A stretch of DNA of 64,000 nucleotides, from the NCBI GenBank assembly GCA_014656495.1, contig BNCN01000003.1, positions 1 to 64,000 on the forward strand. Direction: 5' to 3'. Origin of the DNA: Comamonas sp. KCTC 72670. GTDB lineage: Bacteria > Myxococcota > Myxococcia > Myxococcales > Myxococcaceae. Of the stretch, positions 16,870-27,770 are shown one piece after another (position 1 is the stretch's first letter; each line of letters starts with the position of its first letter). The notes under the pieces were generated by a model, which saw only the letters and a program-made list of their open reading frames with translations, was not told where the DNA came from and searched no databases. A program made the position numbers and the translations under genes.

Positions 16870-18537
16870 TCAGCAGCCCAGCTGCACCGCGCCGATGTCC
16901 GGCGCCGCGCCGCAGAAGGGCATGCCGATGTCCGCGCCCGCGCCCTGCGCCAGGGGACCGGGTGAGAAGGCCGCCCCCAGGTCCGCGGGGCCCGAGAGGG
17001 AGGTGGTGTCCCCCGTGGCGGCCTGGTACGCGGACAGGTCCACGGCGACGCCCTCCTGCTTGAACTGGGCACCGGCCGGGAAGAGGTTGTTGCCCAGCTT
17101 CAGGCCCGGGGCCATGGGGCCCATGTTCACCGCGATGGGGGCGTCCGCGAAGATGTTGTTCTGCACCACCGAGGACTCGGTGGGCCCGCCGGTGCCGTGG
17201 CCGATGATGAGCGCCGTGGCCGCACGGGACACGGTGTTGTTGACCACCGAGGTGCCCTTCGAGTTCTCCAGGCGGATGGCCGTGCCCTCTCCCCCGCCCG
17301 CCTCGGTGATGTCGTGCACGCGGTTGCGGCGGATGACGACGCCGTTGGGCATGGCACCGTCGTGGTTGCCGCCCACCGCGATGCCCTTGGCACCGTCGTA
17401 GATTTCGTTGTCCTCCACGAGGATGTTGCTCGCCGAGTAGTGGATGACGACGACGTCACCCCGCGCCGTGGAGCTCGGGAGGAACTGATGCATCCGGTTG
17501 TTGCGGAGGGTCACCCCGTAACACGTCTTGATGTCCACGGCGTTCTCGCGGCCGGCGTAGAAGTGGTTGTTCTCGATGAGCAGGTCCTCGGCGGGAGGCA
17601 GGCCGCTGAAGCCCTCGGGGCCGAGGCACTGCACGGAGTCCCCCGAGACGTCGTGGATGTCGTTGTTGCGCACGGTGACGTTGCGCGACGTGGGCTGCAC
17701 GACGACGCCGTGCGAGTCCTCGTTGCCCGTCGTCTTCACGAAGTCGTGGATGTGGTTGTTCTCGATGAGCGCGCCGTTGGCGTTGTTGAACGTCGTCACC
17801 GCGCCGCCGCCCGTGCCGCCGTGCAGGTCCGAGTTGACGAGCATGGAGCCCGTCACGTCGCCCTCGAAGGTGACGGCGAAGGACGGCTTGCCCTCCAGGT
17901 CGATTTCGAAGCCGTCGATGATCCAATGCGGCTGCCGGACCTGAACGAGGCCGTGCTCACCCGGCCCCAGGACGATGCGCGGGCTGCCCTCGCCCTGGAG
18001 CGTGATTTTCGCGTCGGCCGTGCCCGGCTTCGCGGCGTCACCAATGATGACGCGCTCCGCGTACGTGCCGGCGAGCACGCGGATGAGCTCGCCCGGGCTG
18101 GCCAGGCTGACGGCCTTGTTGATGGTGCGAAGGGGCTGCGCGGCGCTGCCGTCACCGTCGTCATTGCCGGACGTGCTCACCACCCACTCGCGGGTGTACA
18201 CGGGCGTCTCGGGCACGGCCATCGCCGAGGCGGTGACGGCCGGCTGCGGCGACGGGTCCTCGATGTTCGCGTGGTCCGAGTGGTCGGGCAGCGCGGCCAC
18301 GGGCGTACCCGCCACGGGCTGGACACCGACGGGCGGGCGCGTGGAGAGGGTCCGCGCGGGCGTGGGAGACTCCACGGCGCCGGGGGCCGGCGAAGCGGGC
18401 CGAGGGGCCGGAGACTGGCTGGAGGGGGGAACGGTTGCTCCGCCACTGTCGGAGCCAGAGCAGGCCGTCCCGCCCAGAAGGAGCAGGCTCGCGGCCAGGT
18501 ACGACAGCTTCAGGCAGTTGCCAGGTCGAATTTTCAT
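16870..18537 (-). CDS. Right-handed beta-helix (pectate-lyase-like) lipoprotein
   Basis: 555 residues. Lipobox LLLGGTAC gives a lipid anchor; residues about 25-120 are a Pro/Ala/Thr/Ser linker. From WVVSTSGNDDGDGSAAQPLRT, the typical opening of DUF1565/parallel beta-helix proteins, the chain shows about ten short repeats of the form VRNNDIHDVSG, LIENNHFYAG and LVEDNEIYDGAKG, as in carbohydrate-active beta-helix proteins. Binding or cleavage of a polysaccharide is plausible, but catalytic residues cannot be named. It is divergent from the SpoIID lipoprotein gene and ends at a strong terminator. Confidence 0.85.
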   Translation of the reverse strand: MKIRPGNCLKLSYLAASLLLLGGTACSGSDSGGATVPPSSQSPAPRPASPAPGAVESPTPARTLSTRPPVGVQPVAGTPVAALPDHSDHANIEDPSPQPAVTASAMAVPETPVYTREWVVSTSGNDDGDGSAAQPLRTINKAVSLASPGELIRVLAGTYAERVIIGDAAKPGTADAKITLQGEGSPRIVLGPGEHGLVQVRQPHWIIDGFEIDLEGKPSFAVTFEGDVTGSMLVNSDLHGGTGGGAVTTFNNANGALIENNHIHDFVKTTGNEDSHGVVVQPTSRNVTVRNNDIHDVSGDSVQCLGPEGFSGLPPAEDLLIENNHFYAGRENAVDIKTCYGVTLRNNRMHQFLPSSTARGDVVVIHYSASNILVEDNEIYDGAKGIAVGGNHDGAMPNGVVIRRNRVHDITEAGGGEGTAIRLENSKGTSVVNNTVSRAATALIIGHGTGGPTESSVVQNNIFADAPIAVNMGPMAPGLKLGNNLFPAGAQFKQEGVAVDLSAYQAATGDTTSLSGPADLGAAFSPGPLAQGAGADIGMPFCGAAPDIGAVQLGC

Positions 18538-18673
18538 GAGCAGGGGCAACGCCGGAAGCGGGGTCCGCTATTCATCCCTGTGCGTCATGACACGTACCGG
18601 CCGGACGGCCCGGCGGGCGCACGGTGAACGGCTCGTGACACCTTGGAAGTGCGACAGTACGGTGTCGCCCCCC

Positions 18674-20764
18674 GTGCGCTACGCCGTCCGACTCATCGTC
18701 ACCGCCGTCTTGCTTTCCGCCTGCGCGGCCCCGCAGCCCGCGGGGGACGCCCCTCGCGCCTCCGCCGTGGGCCAGCCCAGCGTGCAGGTGACCGAGGCCT
18801 CGCGGCGCGCGGCCGGTGAGCAGGCGGACGGCACGGTCCTGGACGAGGGTGACGCATCGGGCTCGGACACGGGGAATGACGGCGCGGCCTCCTCTCCGCC
18901 AGGAGAGCCGATGACTGGGGCGCACGGCGGCGGCTCGACGACGACAGCTCCGGCGGAGGTGGCCGGTCCGCACGGTGGAAGCGCATCGCCCACGGCTTCG
19001 GGGCATGCGGCCCCCCTTCCAGGCACTGACGCTCAGGAGCGGAACGCCGCGTCCTCCCTGGCGGCGCGCACTGGCACGGACGCCGATGGCCGGAACACCG
19101 GGTCCTCCACGGCACAAGGGCCCGCGGGGACCTCAGCGCCGGGGCCAGACGCCGCGCCTTCCGGAGCCACCACCCCACCGTCGGAGGACCCGCTCGCGCA
19201 AGGCCTCCCCACCCCGAGAGACCTCAAGCGCCTGGACTTCCGCGGCGGCGAACCTCGCGTCCCCGTCCGGCTGATGGAAGGCCGCCGCGAAGTCGTCTTC
19301 TCCCCTCGCGGCCGGATGCGGCTGCGCTTCGGCGGTCCGGAAGACAAGGTGCTCGACGCCGCCGCGGGCACGCGCTGGACGGTGCGAGTCACCCAGGGCA
19401 CGCCCGCCGTGCTGTCCGCGCGGGTGCAGCTCGCCGAGTTCCGCGTCGCGGACCGGACGGGCATGCAGGCGGCGCTGGAGTCCTGGCGCGCGAAGGGGCT
19501 GGCGGTGCGCCCCCAGGTGCTGGGGACCGTCTACGGCATCGCGGGCAAGGTCATCGACAACCGGCGCACGCTCCTGCTCCTGGACGAGGTCTTCACGCCC
19601 GAGGCGGCGGGCCGCAAGCAGACCGAGCTGCTGCGGAGCCACGGCGCGCAGACGTCGCTCTTCGAGGAGGTGCGCACCCCCTCCAGCGCCATCCTGGAGG
19701 TCCGCGACGAATCCGGCGCCGTGGTGGGCCTGGCCCAGGACCGGCTGGACGCGGAGACGCCGGACGGCGCGGGCTTCGACGTGCGGCAGGTCGAGTACGG
19801 CGTCGGCTACGACTTCCACGGCTTCGAGGACCGAACCTTCCGAGGCGCGCTCCAACTCGTCGTGGACCGCGCGGGCCTGCTGGCGGTGGTCAACGTGGTG
19901 CCCCTGGAGGACCTGCTGAAGGGGCTCGTGCCCGCGGAGATCTTCGCCCGCGCGCACTCGGAGGCCCTCAAGGCCCAGGCCGTCACCGCGCGCGGCGAGG
20001 TGCTGGCCAAGGTGGGCATCAAGCACCTGGCGGACCCCTACCTCCTGTGCTCGGAGCAGCACTGCGCCGTCTACCGGGGCCGCACCGGCGAGGCGGCCAG
20101 CACCACGGCCGCGGTGGAGGCCACGCGCGGCGAGGGCCTCTTCAACCACGAGGGCCGGCTGGTGGACTCCGTCTACAGCGCCGTCTGCGGCGGCCACACC
20201 GAGGACAACGACGTGGTGTGGGGCGGCCCCCCCGACCCCAGCCTCCGCGGCCGGCCAGACGTCATCGGGCCCGTGGGCGCCCAGCCCCTCCCCGCAAACC
20301 TGGAGCGCTGGCTGACGACGAGCCACCTGCCCGCCGCCTGCCGCCTGTCCAGCTTCGCGCAGCCGAGCAAGTTCCGCTGGGAGAAGCGCTTCACCGCCGA
20401 GCAGGTGGACTCGCGCCTGAAGAAGCTGGGCGTGGGGCGGGTCCAGGCGCTCGCGCTGACGGACCGGGGCGTCTCCGGCCGGGCGAGCGTGTTGTCGGTT
20501 TCTGGCGACAAGGGCGCCACCCAGGTCCGGGGCGAGCTCAACATCCGCCGGCTGTTCGGCATGCTCAACAGCAGCATGGCCGTGGTGGAGGCCGAGCGGG
20601 ACGCCGAGGGCCGGCTCACCGGCTGGCTTTTCCGTGGCGGTGGCTGGGGGCACGGCGTAGGAATGTGCCAGACAGGCGCCATTGGCCGGGCGGAGGCCGG
20701 GCAGCGCTACCAGGACATCCTCCGTCACTACTTCAACGGTGCCGAGGTCGCCCCCATCTACTGA
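18674..20764 (+). CDS. SpoIID/LytB-domain lipoprotein (putative peptidoglycan-active)
   Basis: About 696 residues from a GTG start (18662 is a second GTG option). Lipobox LIVTAVLLSAC anchors it to a membrane. Residues about 20-180 are an Ala/Gly/Ser/Thr/Pro linker. The SpoIID domain spans roughly 390-530 with VVNVVPLEDLLKGLVPAEI, LKAQAVTARGEVLAK and YSAVCGGHTEDND, and the family's C-terminal signature GWGHGVGMCQTGAIGRAEAG lies near 655. SpoIID of Bacillus is a lytic transglycosylase acting on stem-peptide-free glycan; myxobacteria have similar proteins of unknown role. The catalytic glutamate equivalent is probably in PAEIF. Confidence 0.85.
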   Translation: MRYAVRLIVTAVLLSACAAPQPAGDAPRASAVGQPSVQVTEASRRAAGEQADGTVLDEGDASGSDTGNDGAASSPPGEPMTGAHGGGSTTTAPAEVAGPHGGSASPTASGHAAPLPGTDAQERNAASSLAARTGTDADGRNTGSSTAQGPAGTSAPGPDAAPSGATTPPSEDPLAQGLPTPRDLKRLDFRGGEPRVPVRLMEGRREVVFSPRGRMRLRFGGPEDKVLDAAAGTRWTVRVTQGTPAVLSARVQLAEFRVADRTGMQAALESWRAKGLAVRPQVLGTVYGIAGKVIDNRRTLLLLDEVFTPEAAGRKQTELLRSHGAQTSLFEEVRTPSSAILEVRDESGAVVGLAQDRLDAETPDGAGFDVRQVEYGVGYDFHGFEDRTFRGALQLVVDRAGLLAVVNVVPLEDLLKGLVPAEIFARAHSEALKAQAVTARGEVLAKVGIKHLADPYLLCSEQHCAVYRGRTGEAASTTAAVEATRGEGLFNHEGRLVDSVYSAVCGGHTEDNDVVWGGPPDPSLRGRPDVIGPVGAQPLPANLERWLTTSHLPAACRLSSFAQPSKFRWEKRFTAEQVDSRLKKLGVGRVQALALTDRGVSGRASVLSVSGDKGATQVRGELNIRRLFGMLNSSMAVVEAERDAEGRLTGWLFRGGGWGHGVGMCQTGAIGRAEAGQRYQDILRHYFNGAEVAPIY

Positions 20765-20885
20765 GGGCGGAAGAGGGGTTATCCTTCCAGCCGGTGAGCG
20801 GCTCGTGAATCGACGACCCACTCCACCTGTTCAGTCGCGCACGCGATGGGACTAGTCCGCCCGTCCGGAGGTTTATCATCCCGCC

Positions 20886-22133
20886 GTGAGCACGGGTTCA
20901 CCGAACAACTGGCGTCGCCGGAGGCGGCAAGGGTCATCCGCGGGGCGGTTCGCCGCGGCGGTGGCGATTGCCCTCCTGCTCCATGCCGTCTACGTGGGCA
21001 CCCTGCTCCTGACGAGCTCGTTCCAGGGCGAGCCGGTGGCGCGCAAGCCCGCGACGCGCCCCACGTCCGTCGCCGTGCGTCCGCTCACCTCCGAACAATG
21101 GGCGCAGAACCGGGGCAAGGCGTCGCCCCAGTCGAAGCCCCCGACGACCGAGCGGCCTCGCGCGCAGGAGAAGAAGCCCGAGGAGAAGAAGCCCGACGAG
21201 ACGCCCAAGGGCCAGGTCGTGGACGTGGCGCCGGGCAACAACGAGGTGGACCCGAACGCCAAGTACCTCGCGGAGAGCAACAACCGGGTGAAGAAGGAGA
21301 CGCGGGCCCGCGAGCAGACGCCCTTCTACCGGAACGCCATGCCCCAGCGGACGGCGCCCCAGAACCAGGAGGGGCAGAACACGGACGCGCAGACGCCTCC
21401 GCGGATGTCCGGCAACAACGGCATGGGCAACGACGACCGGCCCCTGGCCCAGGGTGGCCAGAAGCCCGCGTTCGAGGTTCCCGACGCCCGCCGGAAGAAC
21501 GAAGTGGCCATGAAGACGGACCCGACGTCACCGGGACCGGGCGTGGAAGTGAACAACCAGAACGAGAGCGACGAGGTGCGAGGCAACTCGAAGCGTCTCA
21601 ACATCCAGCCGGGCTCGGGCGGCGAGGAGGCGGGCTCCGCGGGCCGCGCCGGTTCGCCGGGGCTGGCGTCGCTGATGCCGTCACGGGCCGTCATGGACAA
21701 GGTCCTGGGCGCCGCGCCCAATGACCACCTGCAGGACGCCTCCGAGGGCGACCAGACGCTCCTCAACACGCGCGAGTGGAAGTACGCCAGCTTCTTCAAC
21801 CGCGTGAAGCAGAGCGTGGGCATGCACTGGAACCCCAACGAGCAGCTGCGCCGCAGGGACCCCACGGGCGGCATCTACCAGGGGCGGGACCGGTACACGC
21901 TGCTGGAAATCACCTTGGACGAGCGGGGCCAGGTGACGGACATCCAGGTGGAGAAGAGCAGCGGGCTCGACTTCCTGGACCTGGAGGCGGTGTCCTCGTT
22001 CAAGCGCGCGCAGCCCTTCCCCAACCCGCCCGCGGGCCTGCTGTCGAACGACTCCAAGGTGAAGTTCCAGTTCGGCTTCTTCATGGAGATGGGGGGCGGC
22101 CCCCGGATGCGGCTGTTCCGCCAACCCAACTGA
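20886..22133 (+). CDS. TonB-like protein (C-terminal TonB domain)
   Basis: 415 residues from a GTG start. A basic N-terminus (NWRRRRRQ) precedes one transmembrane helix (FAAAVAIALLLHAVYVGTLL, residues about 21-40), then a long Lys/Pro/Gln/Asn-rich periplasmic spacer of about 230 residues. The C-terminal domain reads YTLLEITLDERGQVTDIQVE, then SSGLDFLDLEAVSSFKRAQPFPNPP, the TonB fold signature. It could transmit proton-motive force to an outer-membrane partner, but no ExbB/ExbD or receptor gene is adjacent. It follows the SpoIID gene by 121 bp on the same strand. Confidence 0.85.
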   Translation: MSTGSPNNWRRRRRQGSSAGRFAAAVAIALLLHAVYVGTLLLTSSFQGEPVARKPATRPTSVAVRPLTSEQWAQNRGKASPQSKPPTTERPRAQEKKPEEKKPDETPKGQVVDVAPGNNEVDPNAKYLAESNNRVKKETRAREQTPFYRNAMPQRTAPQNQEGQNTDAQTPPRMSGNNGMGNDDRPLAQGGQKPAFEVPDARRKNEVAMKTDPTSPGPGVEVNNQNESDEVRGNSKRLNIQPGSGGEEAGSAGRAGSPGLASLMPSRAVMDKVLGAAPNDHLQDASEGDQTLLNTREWKYASFFNRVKQSVGMHWNPNEQLRRRDPTGGIYQGRDRYTLLEITLDERGQVTDIQVEKSSGLDFLDLEAVSSFKRAQPFPNPPAGLLSNDSKVKFQFGFFMEMGGGPRMRLFRQPN

Positions 22134-22209
22134 GCGCGCCGCGCGCTTCTCCACGCCCCACCCCACAGCCACTCGCGGCCGGGCGCGCTTCCCATTACGG
22201 TGCCACGCC

Positions 22210-23121
22210 GTGGAAGCGACGCTCACCGACAGAAACCTCGCGCAGCAGGAGCGGAACCGGAAGGTCCGCAACGTGCTGCTGGGCATCCTCGTGGCCAACT
22301 GGGTGGTGGCCAGCGCCAAGCTGCTCTTCGGCATGCTCAGCCAGTCCGCGGCGGTGACGGCGGACGGCCTGCACTCGTTCATCGACGGCGGCTCCAACGT
22401 GCTCGGCCTGGTGGCCATGGGCGTCGCCTCGCGGCCCGCGGACGAGGACCACCCCTACGGCCACGGCAAGTTCGAGGCGCTGGCGTCGCTGGGCATCGGC
22501 GCGATGATTGGCGTGGGCATGCTGGAGTTGGGGCGCATGGCGCTCGACTCGGTGCTCAACGACAAGCACCCGCAGGTGACGGGCACCATGGCGGCGGTGA
22601 TGGCCTGCACGCTGGTGGTGAACCTGGTGGTGACGCGGGTGGAGCGGTACTACGGGCGCAAGTACAAGAGCGCGCTGCTGCTGGCGGACGCGAGCCACAC
22701 GATGTCCGACGTCTACGTCACCCTGGCGGTGCTGGGCTCGCTGGCGCTGGTGTGGCTGGGCTACCCGCGCGCGGACGGGCTCATCGCGCTGGCCGTCATG
22801 GTGTTCGTGGCCTGGGTGGCGTACGGCATCGTCAAGCAGGCGGTGGGCATCCTCTCCGACACCGCCCGGTTGGACCCTGACGCGGTGAAGCAGCACACGC
22901 TGGGCGTCCCGGGCGTGCGCTCCTGCCGCGACGTGCGCAGCCGCGGCATGGAGGAGAGCGTCTACGTGGACCTCAAGATCGAGGTGGACCCACAGCTCAC
23001 CACCGCGCAGGCCCACGAGCTGGCGGACCGGGTGGAACGCACGCTCCAGGCCGCCTACCCGCAGGTGGTGGACGTGGTGGTGCACGTCGAGCCCGACCGC
23101 GCGCTCGCCTCGACGGCTTGA
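22210..23121 (+). CDS. Cation diffusion facilitator family transporter
   Basis: A 303-residue inner-membrane metal/H+ antiporter of the CDF family (Zn, Fe, Mn or Co efflux). Six transmembrane segments start at VLLGILVANWVVASAKLLFG. The metal site is given by HSFIDGGSN in TM2 and ASHTMSDVY in TM5, both HxxxD, and HPYGHGKFE after TM2 is a family signature. The cytoplasmic C-terminal domain ends VVDVVVHVEPDRA. HxxxD in both helices suggests a Zn/Fe/Mn type; the metal cannot be decided. Start is a GTG (22210). Confidence 0.92.
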   Translation: MEATLTDRNLAQQERNRKVRNVLLGILVANWVVASAKLLFGMLSQSAAVTADGLHSFIDGGSNVLGLVAMGVASRPADEDHPYGHGKFEALASLGIGAMIGVGMLELGRMALDSVLNDKHPQVTGTMAAVMACTLVVNLVVTRVERYYGRKYKSALLLADASHTMSDVYVTLAVLGSLALVWLGYPRADGLIALAVMVFVAWVAYGIVKQAVGILSDTARLDPDAVKQHTLGVPGVRSCRDVRSRGMEESVYVDLKIEVDPQLTTAQAHELADRVERTLQAAYPQVVDVVVHVEPDRALASTA

Positions 23122-23126
23122 CGGCG

Positions 23127-23158
23127 AAGGCCGCCTCCCCTCGCGGAGAGACGGCCTT
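23127..23158. terminator. Hairpin between convergent CDF and gcvP genes
   Basis: AAGGCCG (23127-23133) pairs with CGGCCTT (23152-23158), followed on the plus strand by TC and preceded on the minus-strand side by G/C-rich sequence. It is the only structure in the 63-bp gap between the two stop codons and may serve both genes. Confidence 0.5.
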
Positions 23159-23184
23159 TCTCACACCCGGGGGTGCGAGCGCCC

Positions 23185-26097
23185 TCAGGCCGTGGCGGCC
23201 TTCGGCTCCGGCGTCATGTAGTCCTCGGTCGGCGGGCACGAGCAGACCAGCTTGCGGTCACCGAGCACGCTGTTGAGGCGGCCCACGGATGGCCAGAACT
23301 TGTTCTCACGCACCCACGGCGTGGGGAACACGGCCTGCTCCCGCGAGTACGGGTGGTTCCACTCCGGCGCGGTGACGACGCGCGAGGTGTGCGGCGCGTG
23401 CTTCAGGACGTTGTTGTCCTTGGGCATGCGGCCCTCCTCGATGTCGCGAATCTCCTGGCGGATGGCGATCATCGCGTCGCAGAAGCGGTCCAGCTCCGCC
23501 TTGGACTCGCTCTCCGTGGGCTCAATCATCAGCGTGCCCGCCACCGGGAAGGACACGGTGGGCGCGTGGAAGCCGTAGTCCATGAGCCGCTTGGCCACGT
23601 CCTCCACCTCGACGCCCGCCGTCTTCTTCAGCGGCCGCAGGTCGACGATGCACTCGTGCGCCACCTTGCCGCGCTTGCCCCGGTACAGCACCGGGTAGTG
23701 CGGCTGCAGGCGCTCGGCGATGTAGTTGGCGCTGAGGATGGCCACCTTCGTGGCGTGCGTGAGGCCCTCTCCGCCCATCATCGCGATGTACATCCACGAG
23801 ATGAGCAGGATGCTGGCGCTGCCCCACGGCGCGGCGGAGATGGCGCCAATGGCCTCCGAGCCGCCCGTGTTGATGACGGGGTGCCCCGGCAGGAACTTCA
23901 CCAGGTGGCTGGCCACGCAGATGGGGCCCATGCCCGGGCCGCCACCGCCGTGCGGGATGCAGAACGTCTTGTGCAGGTTGATGTGGCACACGTCCGCGCC
24001 AATCAGGCCCGGCGCCGTGAGGCCCACCTGCGCGTTGAGGTTCGCGCCGTCCATGTACACCTGGCCACCACGCTCGTGGACGATGGAGCAGATTTCGCGA
24101 ATCTCCTCCTCGAACACGCCGTGCGTGGACGGGTACGTCACCATCAGCGCTGCGAGCGCGTCCTTGTGCGTCTCCGCCTTGGCGCGCAAATCGTCCAGGT
24201 CGATGTTGCCGTTCTCGTCGCACTTGGTGACGACGACCTTGTAGCCCGCCATCACCGCCGAGGCCGGGTTGGTGCCGTGGGCGGAGGACGGAATCAGGCA
24301 CACGTCCCGGTGCCCCTGCCCGCGGTTCTGGTGGTACGCGCGGATGACGAGCAGGCCGGCGTACTCGCCCTGGCTGCCCGCGTTGGGCTGGAGCGAGCAG
24401 CCCGCGAAGCCCGTCACCTGCGTCAGCATCTGCTCCAGCTGCTCGAAGATGACCTTGTAGCCGGCCGCCTGCGAGGTGGGCGCGAACGGGTGCAGCCGGC
24501 CGAACTGCGGCCACGTCACCGGAATCATCTCCGCGGTGGCGTTGAGCTTCATGGTGCAGCTGCCCAGCGGAATCATCGAGTGCGTGAGGGACAGGTCCTT
24601 CGCCTCGAGCCGCCGGATGTAGCGCAGCATCTCCGTCTCGGAGTGGTAGCTGTTGAAGACGGAGTGCGTCAGGAACGCGCTCTTGCGGCGCAGCTCCGGC
24701 GCCACCGGGCTCTCCACGCCCTCGCCCGCCAGGTCCGCGAGCGACGGCGGCGCGCAGGACTTGCCGGTGCCCAGGATGAAGGCGCCCAGGATGTCCTCCA
24801 CGTCGGAGACCTTCGTCGTCTCGTCCAGCGCCACGCCCAGCGTCTTCTCGTCGATGCGGCGGAAGTTCATCCGCGCCGCCTCGGCCGCGCCCAGCACCGC
24901 GCGCACGTGCGGCGCCGACAGCTCCACGCGCAGCGTGTCGAAGAACTGCTCGTGCTTCACCTTGAGGCCCAGCTTCGCCAGGCCCCGGGCCAGCAGCACC
25001 GACAGGCCGTGCACGCGCTCGGCGATGGCCTTCAGGCCCTGGGGCCCGTGGTAGACGGCGTACATGCCGGCGATGACGGCCAGCAGCACCTGCGCGGTGC
25101 AGATGTTGCTCGTCGCCTTCTCGCGGCGGATGTGCTGCTCGCGCGTCTGGAGCGCCATGCGCAGCGCGCGGCGGCCCTGCGCGTCCTCGGACACGCCGAT
25201 GATGCGGCCGGGCATGACGCGCGTGTAGGCGTGCTTGGTGGCGAAGTAGCCGGCGTGCGGACCGCCGTAGCCCATGGGCACGCCGAAGCGCTGGGCGCTG
25301 CCCACGGCCACGTCCGCGCCGAACTCGCCCGGCGGCGTCAGCAGCGTGAGGCTCAGCAGGTCCGCGGCCACCACGAGCAGACCGCCCGCGGCGTGCACCT
25401 GCTCCGCGAAGGCGCGGTAGTCATGCACCGCGCCGTCGGTGGCCGGGTACTGCACCAGCGCGCCCACGAACTTCTTGGAGCCCAGGTCCACGGTGCGGTG
25501 GTCACCCACCACCACTTCCACCCCCAGCGGCTGGGCGCGCGTGCGCACCACGTCCACCGTCTGCGGATGGCAGGCCTCCGAGACGAAGAAGGCGGCGGCG
25601 CCGTCGTCACCCTTGACGTGCAGCGCCAGCGCCATGGCCTCGGCGGCGGCGGTGCCCTCGTCGAGCAGCGAGGCGTTGGCCACCTCCAGGCCCGTCAGCT
25701 CCATCACCACCGTCTGGAAGTTGAGGAGGGCCTCCAACCGGCCCTGCGCAATCTCCGCCTGGTAGGGCGTGTACTGGGTGTACCAGCCGGGGTTCTGGAA
25801 GATGTTCCGGAGGATGACGTTCGGCGTGTGCGTGTCGTGGTAGCCCATGCCGATGAAGGACCGGAACACCTGGTTCTTCGCGGCGATGGACTCCAGGGCC
25901 GACAGCAGCTCGTGCTCGCCACGCGCCGCCGCGAGCTTCAGGGGCTCCTTCGCGCGGATGGAGGGCGGGACGGCCTGGCCGATGAAGGCATCGAGCGAGT
26001 CCACGCCCAGCGCGGACAGCAACTGCTTCAGCTCGGTGTCATCCGGACCGATGTGACGGCCGGCAAACGGCTCCTGATACTTCCAGTTCAAGGACAT
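23185..26097 (-). CDS. gcvP: Glycine dehydrogenase (decarboxylating), P-protein
   Basis: The 970-residue PLP enzyme decarboxylates glycine and passes the aminomethyl group to lipoyl-GcvH. It is the fused form, with both P-protein halves in one chain. It begins [21 protein letters not shown], and the PLP lysine lies in [17 protein letters not shown] near residue 710. The end carries the conserved [19 protein letters not shown]. It is the last gene of gcvT-gcvH-gcvP, 78 bp after gcvH. With GcvT and GcvH it supplies 5,10-methylene-THF, which the divergent metF consumes. Confidence 0.97.
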   Translation of the reverse strand: MSLNWKYQEPFAGRHIGPDDTELKQLLSALGVDSLDAFIGQAVPPSIRAKEPLKLAAARGEHELLSALESIAAKNQVFRSFIGMGYHDTHTPNVILRNIFQNPGWYTQYTPYQAEIAQGRLEALLNFQTVVMELTGLEVANASLLDEGTAAAEAMALALHVKGDDGAAAFFVSEACHPQTVDVVRTRAQPLGVEVVVGDHRTVDLGSKKFVGALVQYPATDGAVHDYRAFAEQVHAAGGLLVVAADLLSLTLLTPPGEFGADVAVGSAQRFGVPMGYGGPHAGYFATKHAYTRVMPGRIIGVSEDAQGRRALRMALQTREQHIRREKATSNICTAQVLLAVIAGMYAVYHGPQGLKAIAERVHGLSVLLARGLAKLGLKVKHEQFFDTLRVELSAPHVRAVLGAAEAARMNFRRIDEKTLGVALDETTKVSDVEDILGAFILGTGKSCAPPSLADLAGEGVESPVAPELRRKSAFLTHSVFNSYHSETEMLRYIRRLEAKDLSLTHSMIPLGSCTMKLNATAEMIPVTWPQFGRLHPFAPTSQAAGYKVIFEQLEQMLTQVTGFAGCSLQPNAGSQGEYAGLLVIRAYHQNRGQGHRDVCLIPSSAHGTNPASAVMAGYKVVVTKCDENGNIDLDDLRAKAETHKDALAALMVTYPSTHGVFEEEIREICSIVHERGGQVYMDGANLNAQVGLTAPGLIGADVCHINLHKTFCIPHGGGGPGMGPICVASHLVKFLPGHPVINTGGSEAIGAISAAPWGSASILLISWMYIAMMGGEGLTHATKVAILSANYIAERLQPHYPVLYRGKRGKVAHECIVDLRPLKKTAGVEVEDVAKRLMDYGFHAPTVSFPVAGTLMIEPTESESKAELDRFCDAMIAIRQEIRDIEEGRMPKDNNVLKHAPHTSRVVTAPEWNHPYSREQAVFPTPWVRENKFWPSVGRLNSVLGDRKLVCSCPPTEDYMTPEPKAATA

Positions 26098-26175
26098 GGC
26101 GTTGTGGCTCGCGGGCGAGTCGTGAGTCGAGAAGTCGAGGACCGTCCCTAACAGCCGGCCCCCGTCGCTTCACGC

Positions 26176-26562
26176 TCAGGCGTTCTTGAGCAGCTCGGTG
26201 TAGGCGGCGGCGTCCAGGAGGCCGTCCACCTGCTTGGGGTCCGACAGCTCGATCTCCAGCAGCCAGCCATCCCCGTACGGCTCGTCGTTCACATCCTCGG
26301 GGCTCTCCGTCAGGGCGTCGTTCACCTTCACCACCGTGCCGGACACGGGGGAGAACAGCTCGGACACCGCCTTCACGGATTCAATGGTGCCCACCGCGTC
26401 GCCCTTGGACACCTTGGTGCCGGCCTTGGGCAGCTCCACGTAGACGACGTCGCCCAGGGACGTCTGGGCGTGGTCGGTGACACCCACCACCACCACGTTG
26501 CCCTGTACGCGGGCCCACTCGTGCTCTTCGGTGTACTTCAGATCGCCAGGAACGTTGGCCAT
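26176..26562 (-). CDS. gcvH: Glycine cleavage system H protein
   Basis: A 128-residue lipoyl carrier of the glycine cleavage system. The lipoylated lysine is in GTIESVKAVSELFSPVSG (about residue 64). The surrounding hammerhead fold residues (DHAQTSLGDVVYVELP, then NDEPYGDGWLLEIEL) are intact, and the length matches the family. It lies 30 bp downstream of gcvT and 78 bp upstream of gcvP, in one operon. Confidence 0.97.
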   Translation of the reverse strand: MANVPGDLKYTEEHEWARVQGNVVVVGVTDHAQTSLGDVVYVELPKAGTKVSKGDAVGTIESVKAVSELFSPVSGTVVKVNDALTESPEDVNDEPYGDGWLLEIELSDPKQVDGLLDAAAYTELLKNA

Positions 26563-26592
26563 GTCGGTGCTCCTATCTGGAACGAGAGTGCT

Positions 26593-27675
<1,083 letters not shown>

Positions 27676-27710
27676 CATCTTCTCCTGGAGGGGTGTGGAA
27701 AACGGCGCGG

Positions 27711-27738
27711 ACTATAGCCGCGAGACTTGCCCGATCAA
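27711..27738 (-). promoter_or_regulatory. Predicted sigma-70 promoter of gcvTHP
   Basis: On the minus strand TTGATC (27733-27738) is followed after 16 bases by TATAGT (27711-27716). The leader before gcvT would be only about 30 bases, too short for a glycine riboswitch. The site lies in the 95-bp divergent gap shared with metF. Confidence 0.55.
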
Positions 27739-27770
27739 GGACGACGCAGAGCGTCTACACTGGGGCGGAC

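Noticed and set aside
23173-26151. A 992-codon plus-strand frame opposite gcvP
   Set aside because: It mirrors gcvP, has His/Arg/Val-rich low-quality sequence and no recognisable domain; gcvP is unambiguous.
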